Below, piece by piece: positions 32,221-40,814 of a DNA stretch of 64,000 nt (the stretch's first letter is position 1; each line of letters opens with the position of its first letter). Under the pieces are notes generated by a model, which worked only from the letters and a program-made list of their open reading frames with translations, was not told the origin of the DNA and made no database searches. A program made the position numbers and the translations under genes. Location: NCBI GenBank assembly GCA_040880065.1, contig JBBDJE010000057.1, positions 1 to 64,000 of the forward strand, written 5' to 3'. Source of the stretch: Abyssibius sp040880065. Lineage in GTDB: Bacteria > Pseudomonadota > Alphaproteobacteria > Rhodobacterales > Rhodobacteraceae.

Positions 32221-34467
32221 CTAGTCGGTGAAGCGGTTATTGCGCGGGAAGCCACGCGGCGCCATGCGCCCCGATTTGGCGCGCGGCGCGCTCCATTCCT
32301 CAAGGTCGGTTTCGGTTCGCGTGCGGCCAGCAGGGTCTTTCCAGCTTAGCCCGTCGGCACGGGTGAAGGTGATTGCGTCAGACAGGCCGCCATCTTTGTA
32401 AGATTGTAGGCGCACGCCCTTGCCGCGCCCCATTTCTGGCAGATCGGCCAGCGGGAATACCAGCAGTTTGCGGTTCTCGCCAACAACGGCAATGCTATCG
32501 CCCGCTACAGGCCGGCAAATCGCCGCCTTTACACCCTCTTTGGTGTTGAGCACCTGTTTGCCGCTGCGGGTTTGGGCCAGACAATCGCTTTCGGCCACGA
32601 CAAAACCGTCACCAGCGGTTGAGGCGACCAGCAGCTTGCCTTTCGCGCGGTGGATAAACAGCGCCAGTGTTTCGGCCTCGTTTGGCAGATCGACGATCAG
32701 GCGCACAGGTTCGCCCATGCCGCGCCCGCCCGGCAGGCCGGCGCCGGGCAAGGTGTAAAACCGCCCGTTGGAGCCGAACAGCAGCAGCTTGTCGGTGGTT
32801 TCGGCATGGATGAGGAAGCGCGGGCCGTCGCCATCCTTGAATTTCAGCTCGCTATCAGGCGAAATATGGCCCTTCATGGCGCGAATCCAGCCCATGGCCG
32901 AGCAAACAACGGTGATCGGCTCGCGCTCGATCATCGCTTCCAGCGGCACATCTTCAATATCGGGGGCATCGGCCAGTTCGGTGCGCCGCTCGCCGCCCTT
33001 GGCTGCGCGGCCGAATGTTTTGCGGGTTTCGCGCAGTTGTTCGGTAATGCGCGCCCATTGCAGTGCCTCGTCTGCCAAAAGATCTTGCAGGCCAGCGCGT
33101 TCGATCAACAACGCCTCGTGTTCACGGCGCAGTTCCATTTCTTCGAGCTTGCGCAGGCTGCGCAACCGCATGTTCAAGATCGCCTCGGCCTGCACCTCGG
33201 AAAGCGCGAACTCGGCCATCAGCATTGGCTTTGGCTCATCTTCATAGCGGATAATCGCGATAACCCGGTCAAGGTTCAGAAAGGCGACGATATAGCCCTC
33301 CAGCACTTCAAGGCGGGCATCAATTTTATCCAGCCGATGCTGGCTGCGGCGCACAAGCACATCGCGGCGATGGTCGAGAAAGGCGCGCAGCACCTGCCGC
33401 AAATCGGCCACGACAGGCGTGCGCCCGTCAATCAGCACATTCATGTTCATGCTGAAGCGGGTTTCAAGGTCTGACTGGCGAAACAGGGTTTCCATCAGCA
33501 CGGCCGCATCGACCGTGCGGCTTTTGGGTTCCAGCACAAGGCGGATATCTTCGGCACTTTCATCACGCACATCGCCCAGAATCGGAATTTTCTTGGCGTT
33601 GATCAGCTCGGCGATCTTCTCGACGAGTCTGGATTTTTGCACCTGATAGGGAATTTCGGTGATGACGATCTGCCATGTGCCGCGGCCCAGATCTTCCACC
33701 GCCCAACGCGCCCGCAACCGGAACGAGCCGCGCCCGGTCTCATAGGCCGTGCGGATGTTTTCACGTGGTTCAACCAAAATGCCGCCGGTTGGAAAATCGG
33801 GGCCGGGCATATGTTCAAGCAGGGTTTCGATATGCGCGTTCGGCGCTTTGATGAGATGCAGGCATGCATCGCACAACTCGCCTATGTTATGGGGCGGAAT
33901 GTTGGTGGCCATGCCCACGGCAATACCGCTGGAGCCATTGGCCAGCAGGTTTGGAAACGCGGCAGGCAGAACAACAGGCTCGCGGTCGGTGCCATCGTAG
34001 TTTTCACGGAAATCGACGGCGTCTTCTGCCAGCCCGTCCATCATCGCCTCGGCGGCGCGGGTCAGGCGGGCCTCGGTGTAGCGCTGCGCGGCGGGGTTAT
34101 CGCCATCAATATTGCCAAAATTCCCCTGCCCGTCGACCAGCGGGTAGCGCACGTTGAAATCTTGCGCAAGGCGGGCCATCGCATCGTAAATTGCCATATC
34201 GCCATGCGGGTGAAAGTTACCCATCACGTCGCCGACGATCTTGGCGCATTTGCGGAATGCACCGGTGCTGTCGAGCTTCAATTCACGCATGGCATAGAGA
34301 ATGCGCCGGTGCACGGGTTTCAACCCGTCACGCGCATCGGGCAAGGCGCGGTGCATGATCGTGGTCAGCGCATATTGCAAATACCGATCACCCAGCGCCC
34401 GGCGCAGGGTTTCATTCGAGGTGGCAGAGCCATCGCGCATATTGGGGTCATCAAGCAAATCAGACAT
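32221..34467 (-). CDS. parC: DNA topoisomerase IV subunit A
   Basis: ParC is the cleavage-religation subunit of topoisomerase IV. The 748-residue protein has the type IIA breakage-reunion domain with catalytic Tyr130 (AAQRYTEARLTRAAEAMMDG), the DARDGLKPVHRRILYAM motif, and a C-terminal beta-pinwheel with ParC-type rather than GyrA-type repeats. I see no GyrA box (QxxRGGKG). The quinolone-resistance region reads HPHGDMAIYDAM, so the position equal to E. coli Ser80 is Met91 and Glu84 is Asp95. It is divergent from the SDR gene. Confidence 0.92.
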   Translation of the reverse strand: MSDLLDDPNMRDGSATSNETLRRALGDRYLQYALTTIMHRALPDARDGLKPVHRRILYAMRELKLDSTGAFRKCAKIVGDVMGNFHPHGDMAIYDAMARLAQDFNVRYPLVDGQGNFGNIDGDNPAAQRYTEARLTRAAEAMMDGLAEDAVDFRENYDGTDREPVVLPAAFPNLLANGSSGIAVGMATNIPPHNIGELCDACLHLIKAPNAHIETLLEHMPGPDFPTGGILVEPRENIRTAYETGRGSFRLRARWAVEDLGRGTWQIVITEIPYQVQKSRLVEKIAELINAKKIPILGDVRDESAEDIRLVLEPKSRTVDAAVLMETLFRQSDLETRFSMNMNVLIDGRTPVVADLRQVLRAFLDHRRDVLVRRSQHRLDKIDARLEVLEGYIVAFLNLDRVIAIIRYEDEPKPMLMAEFALSEVQAEAILNMRLRSLRKLEEMELRREHEALLIERAGLQDLLADEALQWARITEQLRETRKTFGRAAKGGERRTELADAPDIEDVPLEAMIEREPITVVCSAMGWIRAMKGHISPDSELKFKDGDGPRFLIHAETTDKLLLFGSNGRFYTLPGAGLPGGRGMGEPVRLIVDLPNEAETLALFIHRAKGKLLVASTAGDGFVVAESDCLAQTRSGKQVLNTKEGVKAAICRPVAGDSIAVVGENRKLLVFPLADLPEMGRGKGVRLQSYKDGGLSDAITFTRADGLSWKDPAGRTRTETDLEEWSAPRAKSGRMAPRGFPRNNRFTD

Positions 34468-34587
34468 AGATATCGTCTATCGCGCAGGGCTTGTGTGGTC
34501 CAGCACAATTCTGGCAATGCTACGTTGCAGCGCAGCACGCTGTGCAATAGCATCGCCGCTTTCGCAGGCAAGTTGGGCTTTTCCACC

Positions 34588-35415
34588 ATGAAATCCATTC
34601 TGATCACCGGCTGCTCTTCGGGCATTGGCTATGATGCGGCGCATGCGCTGGCCAAACGTGGCTGGCGTGTATTTGCCACCTGCCGCCAGCAAAAAGACGC
34701 CGATAGGCTGGTAAACGAGGGGTTGGAAGCCCTGTCGCTTGATTATGCCGACGCGGCGGGCATGAAGGCCACGGTGACCGAGATTTTTGCGCGCACAGGC
34801 GGGCGGTTGGATGCGCTGTTCAACAACGGGGCCTATGCAATTCCCGGTGCGGTAGAGGATTTGCCGCGCGAGGCCATGCGCGCGATTTTCGAGGTGAACC
34901 TGTTTGGCCAGTTCGAGCTGATCCGCCATGTGCTGCCCGCCATGAAAGCCCAGGGCAGCGGGCGGATCATCAACTGCTCTTCCGTGCTTGGCATTGTGGC
35001 GCTGCGCATGCGCGGCGCGTATATCGGCACGAAATTCGCCATGGAGGGGATGACGGATGCGCTGCGCTTTGAGAACCACGCCTCGCCTATCCATTTCAGC
35101 CTGATCGAACCGGGCCCGATCGCCACGCGCATTCGCGAAAACGCCATACCGCATTTTGAACGCTGGATAGATTGGGAAGGCTCGGCGCATCGCGAAATTT
35201 ATGCAACTGAACTGCGCCCGCGGCTTTACGCGCCATCAGCCCGAAAAGACAGGTTCGAGCTGCAGCCAAGCGCGGTAACAGCCAAGCTTGTGCATGCGCT
35301 GGAAAGCCGCAAACCCCGTGCGCGATACTTTGTCACAACACCCACTTATTTCGCTCGGTTTGCTAAACGTTTTATGCCTGATGCATGGTCGGATGCGCTG
35401 TTTCGCCGCCAGTAA
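34588..35415 (+). CDS. Short-chain dehydrogenase/reductase
   Basis: The 275-residue protein has the classical SDR set: NAD(P) loop TGCSSGIG (7-14), NNGAYAIPG, and catalytic Ser132, Tyr145 and Lys149 (NCSSVLG...YIGTK). The C-terminal extension (FVTTPTYFARFAKRFMP) is common in SDRs of the 17-beta-hydroxysteroid-like group, but the substrate is unknown. The open frame begins far upstream at 33637, running antisense to parC; the real start is ATG 34588, where SDR homology begins. Confidence 0.9.
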   Translation: MKSILITGCSSGIGYDAAHALAKRGWRVFATCRQQKDADRLVNEGLEALSLDYADAAGMKATVTEIFARTGGRLDALFNNGAYAIPGAVEDLPREAMRAIFEVNLFGQFELIRHVLPAMKAQGSGRIINCSSVLGIVALRMRGAYIGTKFAMEGMTDALRFENHASPIHFSLIEPGPIATRIRENAIPHFERWIDWEGSAHREIYATELRPRLYAPSARKDRFELQPSAVTAKLVHALESRKPRARYFVTTPTYFARFAKRFMPDAWSDALFRRQ

Positions 35416-35480
35416 GCCGCCGGTAAGCCCGTGGCGCTGCGCCGCACATAGCGCTATACTACAGAAGAAAGGATGCTGCC

Positions 35481-35684
35481 ATGTTTCAAGATCCACTCTT
35501 TATTTTGGTCATCGTCGCCTGCCATGCGGTTTTTGGTGTGCTGATGACCGGCGTTATCGGCTTTGCCAAGGGCGGCGAGTTCAACCGCAAATACGCCAAC
35601 AAGATCATGCGGCTGCGCATTGCCCTACAATTTTTGGCTGTCGTGTTGTTTATGCTGTTCTTGTATCTGCGAGCCTCTAGCTGA
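35481..35684 (+). CDS. HIG1-domain small membrane protein
   Basis: The 67-residue protein has two predicted membrane helices separated by a short polar loop GGEFNRKYANKIMRLRIALQ, the pattern of HIG1 (hypoxia-induced) domain proteins. In mitochondria these help assemble or stabilise respiratory complexes; a bacterial role in cytochrome oxidase stability is plausible but not shown here. Its stop overlaps the start of the adenosyltransferase gene (TGATG), so the two are co-translated. Confidence 0.82.
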   Translation: MFQDPLFILVIVACHAVFGVLMTGVIGFAKGGEFNRKYANKIMRLRIALQFLAVVLFMLFLYLRASS

Positions 35685-36256
35685 TGGTTGTTCTGAACCG
35701 CATTTACACCCGCACGGGTGACAAGGGTGACACAGCGCTTGGCAATGGCCTGCGCGTGGCAAAACATGATGCACGCGTCGCCGCCTATGGCACTGTTGAT
35801 GAAACCAATGCCACTTTGGGAATGGCGCGCCTGCATGCCAGCGGCGCGGCTGATCAGGCGCTTGCCCGCATCCAGAACGACCTGTTCGATCTGGGGGCCG
35901 ATCTTTGCCGCCCCGATATGGAGAAAGACGCAACCGCCGAATACCCGCCGCTGCGTATGACCGATGCGCAAGTGGACCGGCTCGAAGCCGAGATCGACGC
36001 AATGAACGCCGACCTGACCCCGCTGCGCAGCTTTATTCTGCCCGGTGGTTCGCCACTGGCGGCGCATTTGCACCTGTGCCGCACGGTTTCACGCCGGGCC
36101 GAGCGTTTGGCGACAGAACTTGCCATTGCGCAAACGGTCAACCCCGCCGCGCTAAAGTATCTCAACCGCCTGTCGGATTGGTTTTTTGTGGCGGCCCGAA
36201 TCGCCAATGCCAATGGCGCGGATGACGTGCTTTGGGTGCCGGGTGCCAACCGCTAG
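35684..36256 (+). CDS. pduO: Cob(I)alamin adenosyltransferase, PduO type
   Basis: The enzyme transfers the 5'-deoxyadenosyl group of ATP to cob(I)alamin or cob(I)yrinic acid diamide to form adenosylcobalamin. The 190-residue protein has the PduO-type signature at the N-terminus (IYTRTGDKGDTALGNGLRV), YGTVDETNATLGMAR, and the C-terminal FILPGGSPLAAHLHLCRTVS with RRAERLATEL. Adenosylcobalamin is needed by mutases such as ethylmalonyl-CoA and methylmalonyl-CoA mutase, which fits the presence of mcd in this window. Coupled to the HIG1 gene. Confidence 0.93.
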   Translation: MVVLNRIYTRTGDKGDTALGNGLRVAKHDARVAAYGTVDETNATLGMARLHASGAADQALARIQNDLFDLGADLCRPDMEKDATAEYPPLRMTDAQVDRLEAEIDAMNADLTPLRSFILPGGSPLAAHLHLCRTVSRRAERLATELAIAQTVNPAALKYLNRLSDWFFVAARIANANGADDVLWVPGANR

Positions 36257-36530
36257 CTGCGGGGTGTGGCCCTTAACCAGAACTCAAAGCCGCCATCGCC
36301 GAAAGCAAAATCCGTTAACACAATTAAGACTACCCCCCTTGAGGCAGAGTTGCCCCAATGTCCTTCTTGCACATCGCGCCCCTAAATGGTTGATTGCGCC
36401 AGTCTTGGCTGGCTACATTCTGGCGGAATTTGAAATTTTGTGTCGTTTTTTCACGGCGCGGGGCGTGAATTTTCGTTAGAGATGAGGCCGATAAATTGCC
36501 CCGCTGGGGCGTTGATACTGGAGATACGCA
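36257..36530 (+). promoter_or_regulatory. Leader and promoter region of etfBA
   Basis: These 274 bases hold no gene. A hairpin-capable GCCCCGCTGGGGC (36498-36510) lies just before the ribosome site, and GGAG precedes the ATG at 36531. No promoter could be fixed with confidence. Confidence 0.45.
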
Positions 36531-37289
36531 ATGAAGGTGCTGGTGCCCGTTAAGCGCGTGATCGACTATAACGTGAAAGTTCGTGTCAAAGCGGATGGCA
36601 GCGGTGTTGATCTTGCGAATGTCAAAATGTCGATGAACCCGTTCGACGAAATTGCCGTGGAGGAGGCCATTCGGCTTCGTGAAGCTGGCAAGGCCGAAGA
36701 AATTGTCGTGGTATCTATCGGTGTGAAGCAAAGCCAGGAAACGCTGCGCACCGCGCTGGCCATGGGCGCGGACCGCGCCATTCTGATTGAAGCCACCGAT
36801 AATGTGCATAACGACATTGAGCCGCTGGCCGTGGCCAAACTGCTGGCCGCCGTGGTGAAGGAAGAAAACCCCGGTCTGGTTTTGTGCGGCAAACAGGCGA
36901 TTGATAATGACATGAACGCAACCGGCCAGATGCTGGCCGCGCTGCTTGGCTGGTCGCAGGCCACCTTCATTTCCAAGCTGGAGATTGACGGCGACAGCGC
37001 TACCGTGACCCGCGAGGTTGACGGTGGTTTGCAGGTGATCAAGGTGAACATGCCGGCGATTGTCAGCGTGGATTTGCGCTTGAACGAACCGCGCTATGCG
37101 TCGCTGCCCAATATCATGAAAGCCAAGAAAAAGCCGCTGGATGTAAAGACACCGGCCGATTACGGCGTGGATGTCGCGCCGCGGCTTCAGATTGTTTCAA
37201 CAACCGAACCTGCGGCGCGCGCGGCGGGTGTGAAGGTGGCCTCGGTCGAGGAACTTGTAAGTAAACTCAAAGATGCGGGGGTGATCTAA
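36531..37289 (+). CDS. etfB: Electron transfer flavoprotein, beta subunit
   Basis: EtfB pairs with EtfA to carry electrons from acyl-CoA and other dehydrogenases to ETF:ubiquinone oxidoreductase. The 252-residue protein has the family N-terminus MKVLVPVKRVIDYNVKVRVK, the AMP-binding GVKQSQETLRTALAMGADRA region, VLCGKQAIDNDMNATGQMLA, and the recognition loop around RLNEPRYASLPNIMKAKKKP. GGAG is 10 bases before the ATG. The stop overlaps the etfA start by one base. Confidence 0.97.
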   Translation: MKVLVPVKRVIDYNVKVRVKADGSGVDLANVKMSMNPFDEIAVEEAIRLREAGKAEEIVVVSIGVKQSQETLRTALAMGADRAILIEATDNVHNDIEPLAVAKLLAAVVKEENPGLVLCGKQAIDNDMNATGQMLAALLGWSQATFISKLEIDGDSATVTREVDGGLQVIKVNMPAIVSVDLRLNEPRYASLPNIMKAKKKPLDVKTPADYGVDVAPRLQIVSTTEPAARAAGVKVASVEELVSKLKDAGVI

Positions 37290-38218
37290 TGGCTGTCTTG
37301 CTGCTTGCCGAAGTTAACGGCGCTGAAATTTCGATGGACCAGACCGCCAAGGCGCTGAGCGCGGTCACCTCGCTTGGGGATGTTACCGTGCTGGTTGCGG
37401 GCGAAGGCTGTGGCGATGCGGCAAAATCCGCCGCCGCGCTTTTGGGTGTTGCACGCGTGCTTTGCGCCGATGATGCGCTTTATGGTCATGGGCTGGCCGA
37501 ACCGCTGGCCGACCTGATGGTCAGCCTTGCTGGCGATTTCAGCCATATTGCTGCGCCCTCAACCGCCATTGGCAAGAACGTGTTGCCGCGTGTGGCTGCC
37601 CTGCTGGATGTGATGGTCATTTCCGATGTGACCGGCATTGTCGATGCCGATACGTTCGAGCGCCCGATCTATGCGGGCAACGCCATCCAGACCGTTAAAT
37701 CCGCCGACGCCAAAAAGGTTATGTCGATTCGCACCGCAGGTTTTGACGCGGCAGGCGAAGGTGGTTCGGCATCGGTTGATGCGGCGGCGGCGGCTAAAGA
37801 TCCGGGCCTGTCGTCCTGGGTCGAGGACCGCGTGCAATCATCCGACCGGCCTGAACTGACCTCGGCAAAGGTTGTCGTCTCTGGCGGGCGTGGTGTTGGC
37901 AGCAAGGAAAACTTCGCCATCATCGAAAAACTGGCCGACAAGCTGGGGGCCGCAGTTGGTGCCAGCCGCGCCGCGGTTGACAGCGGCTATGCCCCGAATG
38001 ACTGGCAGGTTGGCCAGACTGGCAAGGTTGTGGCCCCCGAGCTTTACATCGCAATCGGCATTTCAGGCGCGATCCAGCATCTTGCAGGCATGAAAGACAG
38101 CAAAGTCATCGTGGCCATCAACAAGGATGAAGAAGCGCCGATCTTTCAGGTGGCCGATTATGGCTTGGTAGCCGACTTGTTTACAGCCGTTCCGCAGCTT
38201 GATGCAGCGCTGAGCTAA
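37289..38218 (+). CDS. etfA: Electron transfer flavoprotein, alpha subunit
   Basis: EtfA holds the FAD of the heterodimer. The 309-residue protein has the C-terminal FAD motif VVSGGRGVGSKENFAIIEKL, then VGASRAAVDSGYAPNDWQVG, GISGAIQHLAGMKDSKVIVA and VADYGLVADLF. It is coupled to etfB and followed by a terminator. Mcd in this window and other acyl-CoA dehydrogenases are likely electron donors. Confidence 0.97.
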   Translation: MAVLLLAEVNGAEISMDQTAKALSAVTSLGDVTVLVAGEGCGDAAKSAAALLGVARVLCADDALYGHGLAEPLADLMVSLAGDFSHIAAPSTAIGKNVLPRVAALLDVMVISDVTGIVDADTFERPIYAGNAIQTVKSADAKKVMSIRTAGFDAAGEGGSASVDAAAAAKDPGLSSWVEDRVQSSDRPELTSAKVVVSGGRGVGSKENFAIIEKLADKLGAAVGASRAAVDSGYAPNDWQVGQTGKVVAPELYIAIGISGAIQHLAGMKDSKVIVAINKDEEAPIFQVADYGLVADLFTAVPQLDAALS

Positions 38219-38238
38219 GGTTTGTGGCACAGATAATG

Positions 38239-38270
38239 AAAAGCCCCGCCGCCGGTGGGGCTTTTCTTTT
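38239..38270 (+). terminator. Rho-independent terminator after etfBA
   Basis: AAAAGCCCC (38239-38247) pairs perfectly with GGGGCTTTT (38257-38265), followed by CTTTT. It lies 20 bases past the etfA stop. Confidence 0.88.
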
Positions 38271-38336
38271 GGCGAATAGCGGTTGCAGCGCCTAGGCGGC
38301 TGCGCATATTCTTGGCCAAACGAATAGGAAGCTGGC

Positions 38337-39212
38337 ATGGAAATCAAAACGGTTGGGGTTATTGGCGCGGGCCAGATGGGCAGCGGCATTGCCCATGTCA
38401 TGGCGCAGGCCGGCTATGAGGTGCGCCTGCACGATGTTGCCCCCGGCGCGGTCGACCGTGCCATAGCGCAAATCGGCGACAATTTCGACCGTCAGATCGC
38501 CAAGGGCAAGGCCGATGCGGCAACCAAAGCAGCCACATTGGCCAATATCCACCCCATCGCCGAGCTTGCGGCGATAGGTAGCTGCGACCTCATCATCGAG
38601 GCCGCAACGGAAAAAGAGACCATCAAACAGCAGATTTTTGCGAGCCTTGCACCGCATTTGGGCGCGCAGACCATTCTGACCTCCAACACCTCATCCATTT
38701 CCATAACCCGGCTGGCCGCGGCCACCGACCGGCCCGAACGCTTCATGGGATTTCATTTCATGAACCCCGTGCCGATCATGCAACTGGTCGAGCTTATTCG
38801 CGGCATTGCCACCGATCAGGAAACCTTTGACACGCTGGCGATTGTGGTTGAACGCCTTGGCAAAACCGCCACAAGTGCTGAAGATTTCCCCGCCTTCATC
38901 GTGAACCGCATTCTGATGCCGATGATCAACGAGGCGGTGTATACACTTTATGAAGGCGTTGGCACGGTTTCAAGCATTGATAACTCGCTCAAGCTTGGGG
39001 CGAACCACCCGATGGGGCCGCTGGAACTGGCCGATTTTATCGGGCTTGATACCTGTCTTGCCATCATGAACGTTTTGCATGAAGGGCTGGCCGACACCAA
39101 ATATCGCCCCTGCCCGCTGCTGGTGAAATATGTGGAAGCGGGCTGGTTGGGCCGCAAAACCAAGCGCGGGTTTTATGACTACCGCGGCGAAACGCCTGTG
39201 CCAACGCGCTAG
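38337..39212 (+). CDS. hbd: 3-hydroxybutyryl-CoA dehydrogenase
   Basis: The 291-residue enzyme interconverts 3-hydroxybutyryl-CoA and acetoacetyl-CoA with NAD(P). It has the NAD motif GVIGAGQMGSGIAHVMAQAG, the catalytic His in MGFHFMNPVPIMQLVE, EDFPAFIVNRILMPMINEA, and the C-terminal NHPMGPLELADFIGLDTCLA with KTKRGFYDY. Length and sequence fit the monofunctional Hbd/FadB2 type rather than a FadB fusion. It follows etfBA after a terminator and faces the ptsH gene, 11 bases away. Confidence 0.93.
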   Translation: MEIKTVGVIGAGQMGSGIAHVMAQAGYEVRLHDVAPGAVDRAIAQIGDNFDRQIAKGKADAATKAATLANIHPIAELAAIGSCDLIIEAATEKETIKQQIFASLAPHLGAQTILTSNTSSISITRLAAATDRPERFMGFHFMNPVPIMQLVELIRGIATDQETFDTLAIVVERLGKTATSAEDFPAFIVNRILMPMINEAVYTLYEGVGTVSSIDNSLKLGANHPMGPLELADFIGLDTCLAIMNVLHEGLADTKYRPCPLLVKYVEAGWLGRKTKRGFYDYRGETPVPTR

Positions 39213-39223
39213 CTACCGGCGCT

Positions 39224-39484
39224 CTAGCGGCCCTCGCCGAACAGTTCATTCACCAGTTTTTCAAGCGCTTTTGCAAGTGGTTCGGCATCGGGGCCTGAGC
39301 ATTCCACATCAATCGTGGTGCCCTTGGAGGCTGCTAGCATCAGCAGGCCCATGATGGAATCGCCTGCGGCATGCATACCATCGCGGCGGACAATGGCTTC
39401 GGCGTCATGCTCTTCAACCACAGCCACAAATTTGGCCGAGGCACGCGCATGCAAACCCTTTTCATTTTGGATTTGCAGAATCAT
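39224..39484 (-). CDS. ptsH: HPr phosphocarrier of the regulatory PTS
   Basis: The 86-residue protein has His12 (GLHARASAKFV), phosphorylated by EI, and Ser43 in GDSIMGLLMLAASKG, the site for HPr kinase. The start at 39484 overlaps the EIIA stop as ATGA, so the longer frame starting at 39667 is not used. With EIIA, HprK and RapZ upstream in the same operon and no sugar permease nearby, this is a signalling phosphorelay rather than a transport system, as known in alphaproteobacteria. Confidence 0.93.
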   Translation of the reverse strand: MILQIQNEKGLHARASAKFVAVVEEHDAEAIVRRDGMHAAGDSIMGLLMLAASKGTTIDVECSGPDAEPLAKALEKLVNELFGEGR

Positions 39485-39924
39485 TTCGCCACGACCGCTT
39501 TCAATGCCGGTGTGTTGGAAACCGGTGTGCAACAGTCGATATATTTGCGCCCGGCGGTGAGCGCGCATTCTACGGCCACGGGCAGCGTTTTGCGGCGGGC
39601 TTTGGCGAGCTTCACCAGCAGGGGAAGGTTGGCGCCATAAAGCACGCGCCGGGCGTCGCTTTCGCAAGCGGCCAGCGCCAGATTCGAGGGCGTTCCACCA
39701 AACATATCGGTAACGATCACCACACCAACGCCGGTATCAACCGCAGCAATGGCCGCACAAATCTCGTCTTGCTTGTCGGCACGGGCATCATTCGGGCCAA
39801 TCGCCACGGTGGCCACACCTTTTTGCGGGCCAACAACATGTTCCATAGCCGCACGGTATTCGGCCGCCAGCCCGCCATGGGCGACGATCACAATACCGAT
39901 CTGGTTTGTTGTTGCGATAGGCAT
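39481..39924 (-). CDS. PTS EIIA component, mannose-type domain (regulatory)
   Basis: The 147-residue protein has the PTS EIIA-Man fold with the phosphorylated His16 in IGIVIVAHGGLAAEYRAAM and the second motif VVIVTDMFGGTPSNLALA. It lacks EIIB, IIC or IID partners in the window. In alphaproteobacteria this protein (ManX/EIIA-Man) accepts phosphate from HPr and takes part in control of carbon metabolism and the ChvGI system. ATG at 39924 is 8 bases past the rapZ stop. Confidence 0.9.
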   Translation of the reverse strand: MPIATTNQIGIVIVAHGGLAAEYRAAMEHVVGPQKGVATVAIGPNDARADKQDEICAAIAAVDTGVGVVIVTDMFGGTPSNLALAACESDARRVLYGANLPLLVKLAKARRKTLPVAVECALTAGRKYIDCCTPVSNTPALKAVVAK

Positions 39925-39932
39925 AAAGCCCG

Positions 39933-40814
39933 CTATCCTTTTGCCTCAAGCTCTCGATGGCGAATTGACACATGCCAGCCCGCTTTCGCAAGCCGTTTAT
40001 GCACATCTTCGGCAATTGCAACCGAACGGTGTTGCCCGCCGGTGCAGCCAAGCGCGATCGAAAAGTAGGATTTTCCCTCGGCACGATAAGCTGGAAGCAG
40101 CAAATCGCACATGCGGATCAGCCCGGTAACGAAGGGTTCGTAATTGGCATCGCGCGCCACATAGGCGGCCACATCGGGGTTGCGCCCGTCCTCAGTGCGC
40201 AAATCCTTATCCCAATGCGGGTTGCGCAAAAACCGGCAGTCGAGCACCATATCCACGCCATGCGGCAGACCGCGTTTGTAAGAAAACGATTGCACAGAGA
40301 CCGCCAGCACCGTGGTGCGCGCATCGTCAAACCAGCGGGCAAGCTCGGCGCGCAGCTCGTGCGGGCTAAGGTTTGACGTGTCGATCAGTATATCGGCACG
40401 TTCGCGCAGGCCGGTCAGCACGGCATTTTCTTCGTCAATGGCGCTTTGGAGCGAGCCTTCGGCGGTAAGCGGGTGGCGGCGGCGGGTTTCACTGAAACGG
40501 CGAAAAAGCACGTCGCGCGCGCAATCCAGATAGAGCAGTTGCACCTGCATATCGGGGTTGGAGGCAGCAGATTTAAGTGCAGCGCGCAGCGCACTGGCTG
40601 AAAATCCGCGCGTGCGCGCATCGACCCCGATGGCCATGGGGCGCGGTATTGGCGGGCCAGAAAGCAGGCGCGGCAGCAGGCTCAGCGGCAAATTGTCGAT
40701 AATCTCGAACCCCAGATCTTCGAGCCCGTGCAATGCTGTTGCGCGGCCAGAACCCGAAGGCCCGGTTACAAGAACCACGTGTTGAGGTTGCGTTTTATCC
40801 GTCATAGTGCCCAT
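39933..40814 (-). CDS. rapZ: RapZ/YvcJ-family nucleotide-binding protein
   Basis: The 293-residue protein matches RapZ along its length: LEDLGFEIIDNLPLSLLPRL, YLDCARDVLFRRFSETRRRH, the DUF4147-like middle and the C-terminal FSIALGCTGGQHRSVAIAED. E. coli RapZ binds GlmZ and RNase E. The Walker A segment reads GPSGSGRATALHG with Arg24 and Ala25 where GK[S/T] is expected, so nucleotide binding may be altered. It directly follows hprK and precedes EIIA. ATG 40805 is an alternative start. Confidence 0.92.
   Translation of the reverse strand: MGTMTDKTQPQHVVLVTGPSGSGRATALHGLEDLGFEIIDNLPLSLLPRLLSGPPIPRPMAIGVDARTRGFSASALRAALKSAASNPDMQVQLLYLDCARDVLFRRFSETRRRHPLTAEGSLQSAIDEENAVLTGLRERADILIDTSNLSPHELRAELARWFDDARTTVLAVSVQSFSYKRGLPHGVDMVLDCRFLRNPHWDKDLRTEDGRNPDVAAYVARDANYEPFVTGLIRMCDLLLPAYRAEGKSYFSIALGCTGGQHRSVAIAEDVHKRLAKAGWHVSIRHRELEAKG

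Noticed and set aside
33637..34587. N-terminal extension of the SDR frame
   Set aside because: The extension is antisense to parC and lacks homology. SDR homology starts at ATG 34588.
39485..39667. Longer ptsH start
   Set aside because: HPr begins MILQIQNEKGLHARAS. The extension is antisense-like Arg/Pro-rich sequence within EIIA, and the ATGA overlap explains the true start.
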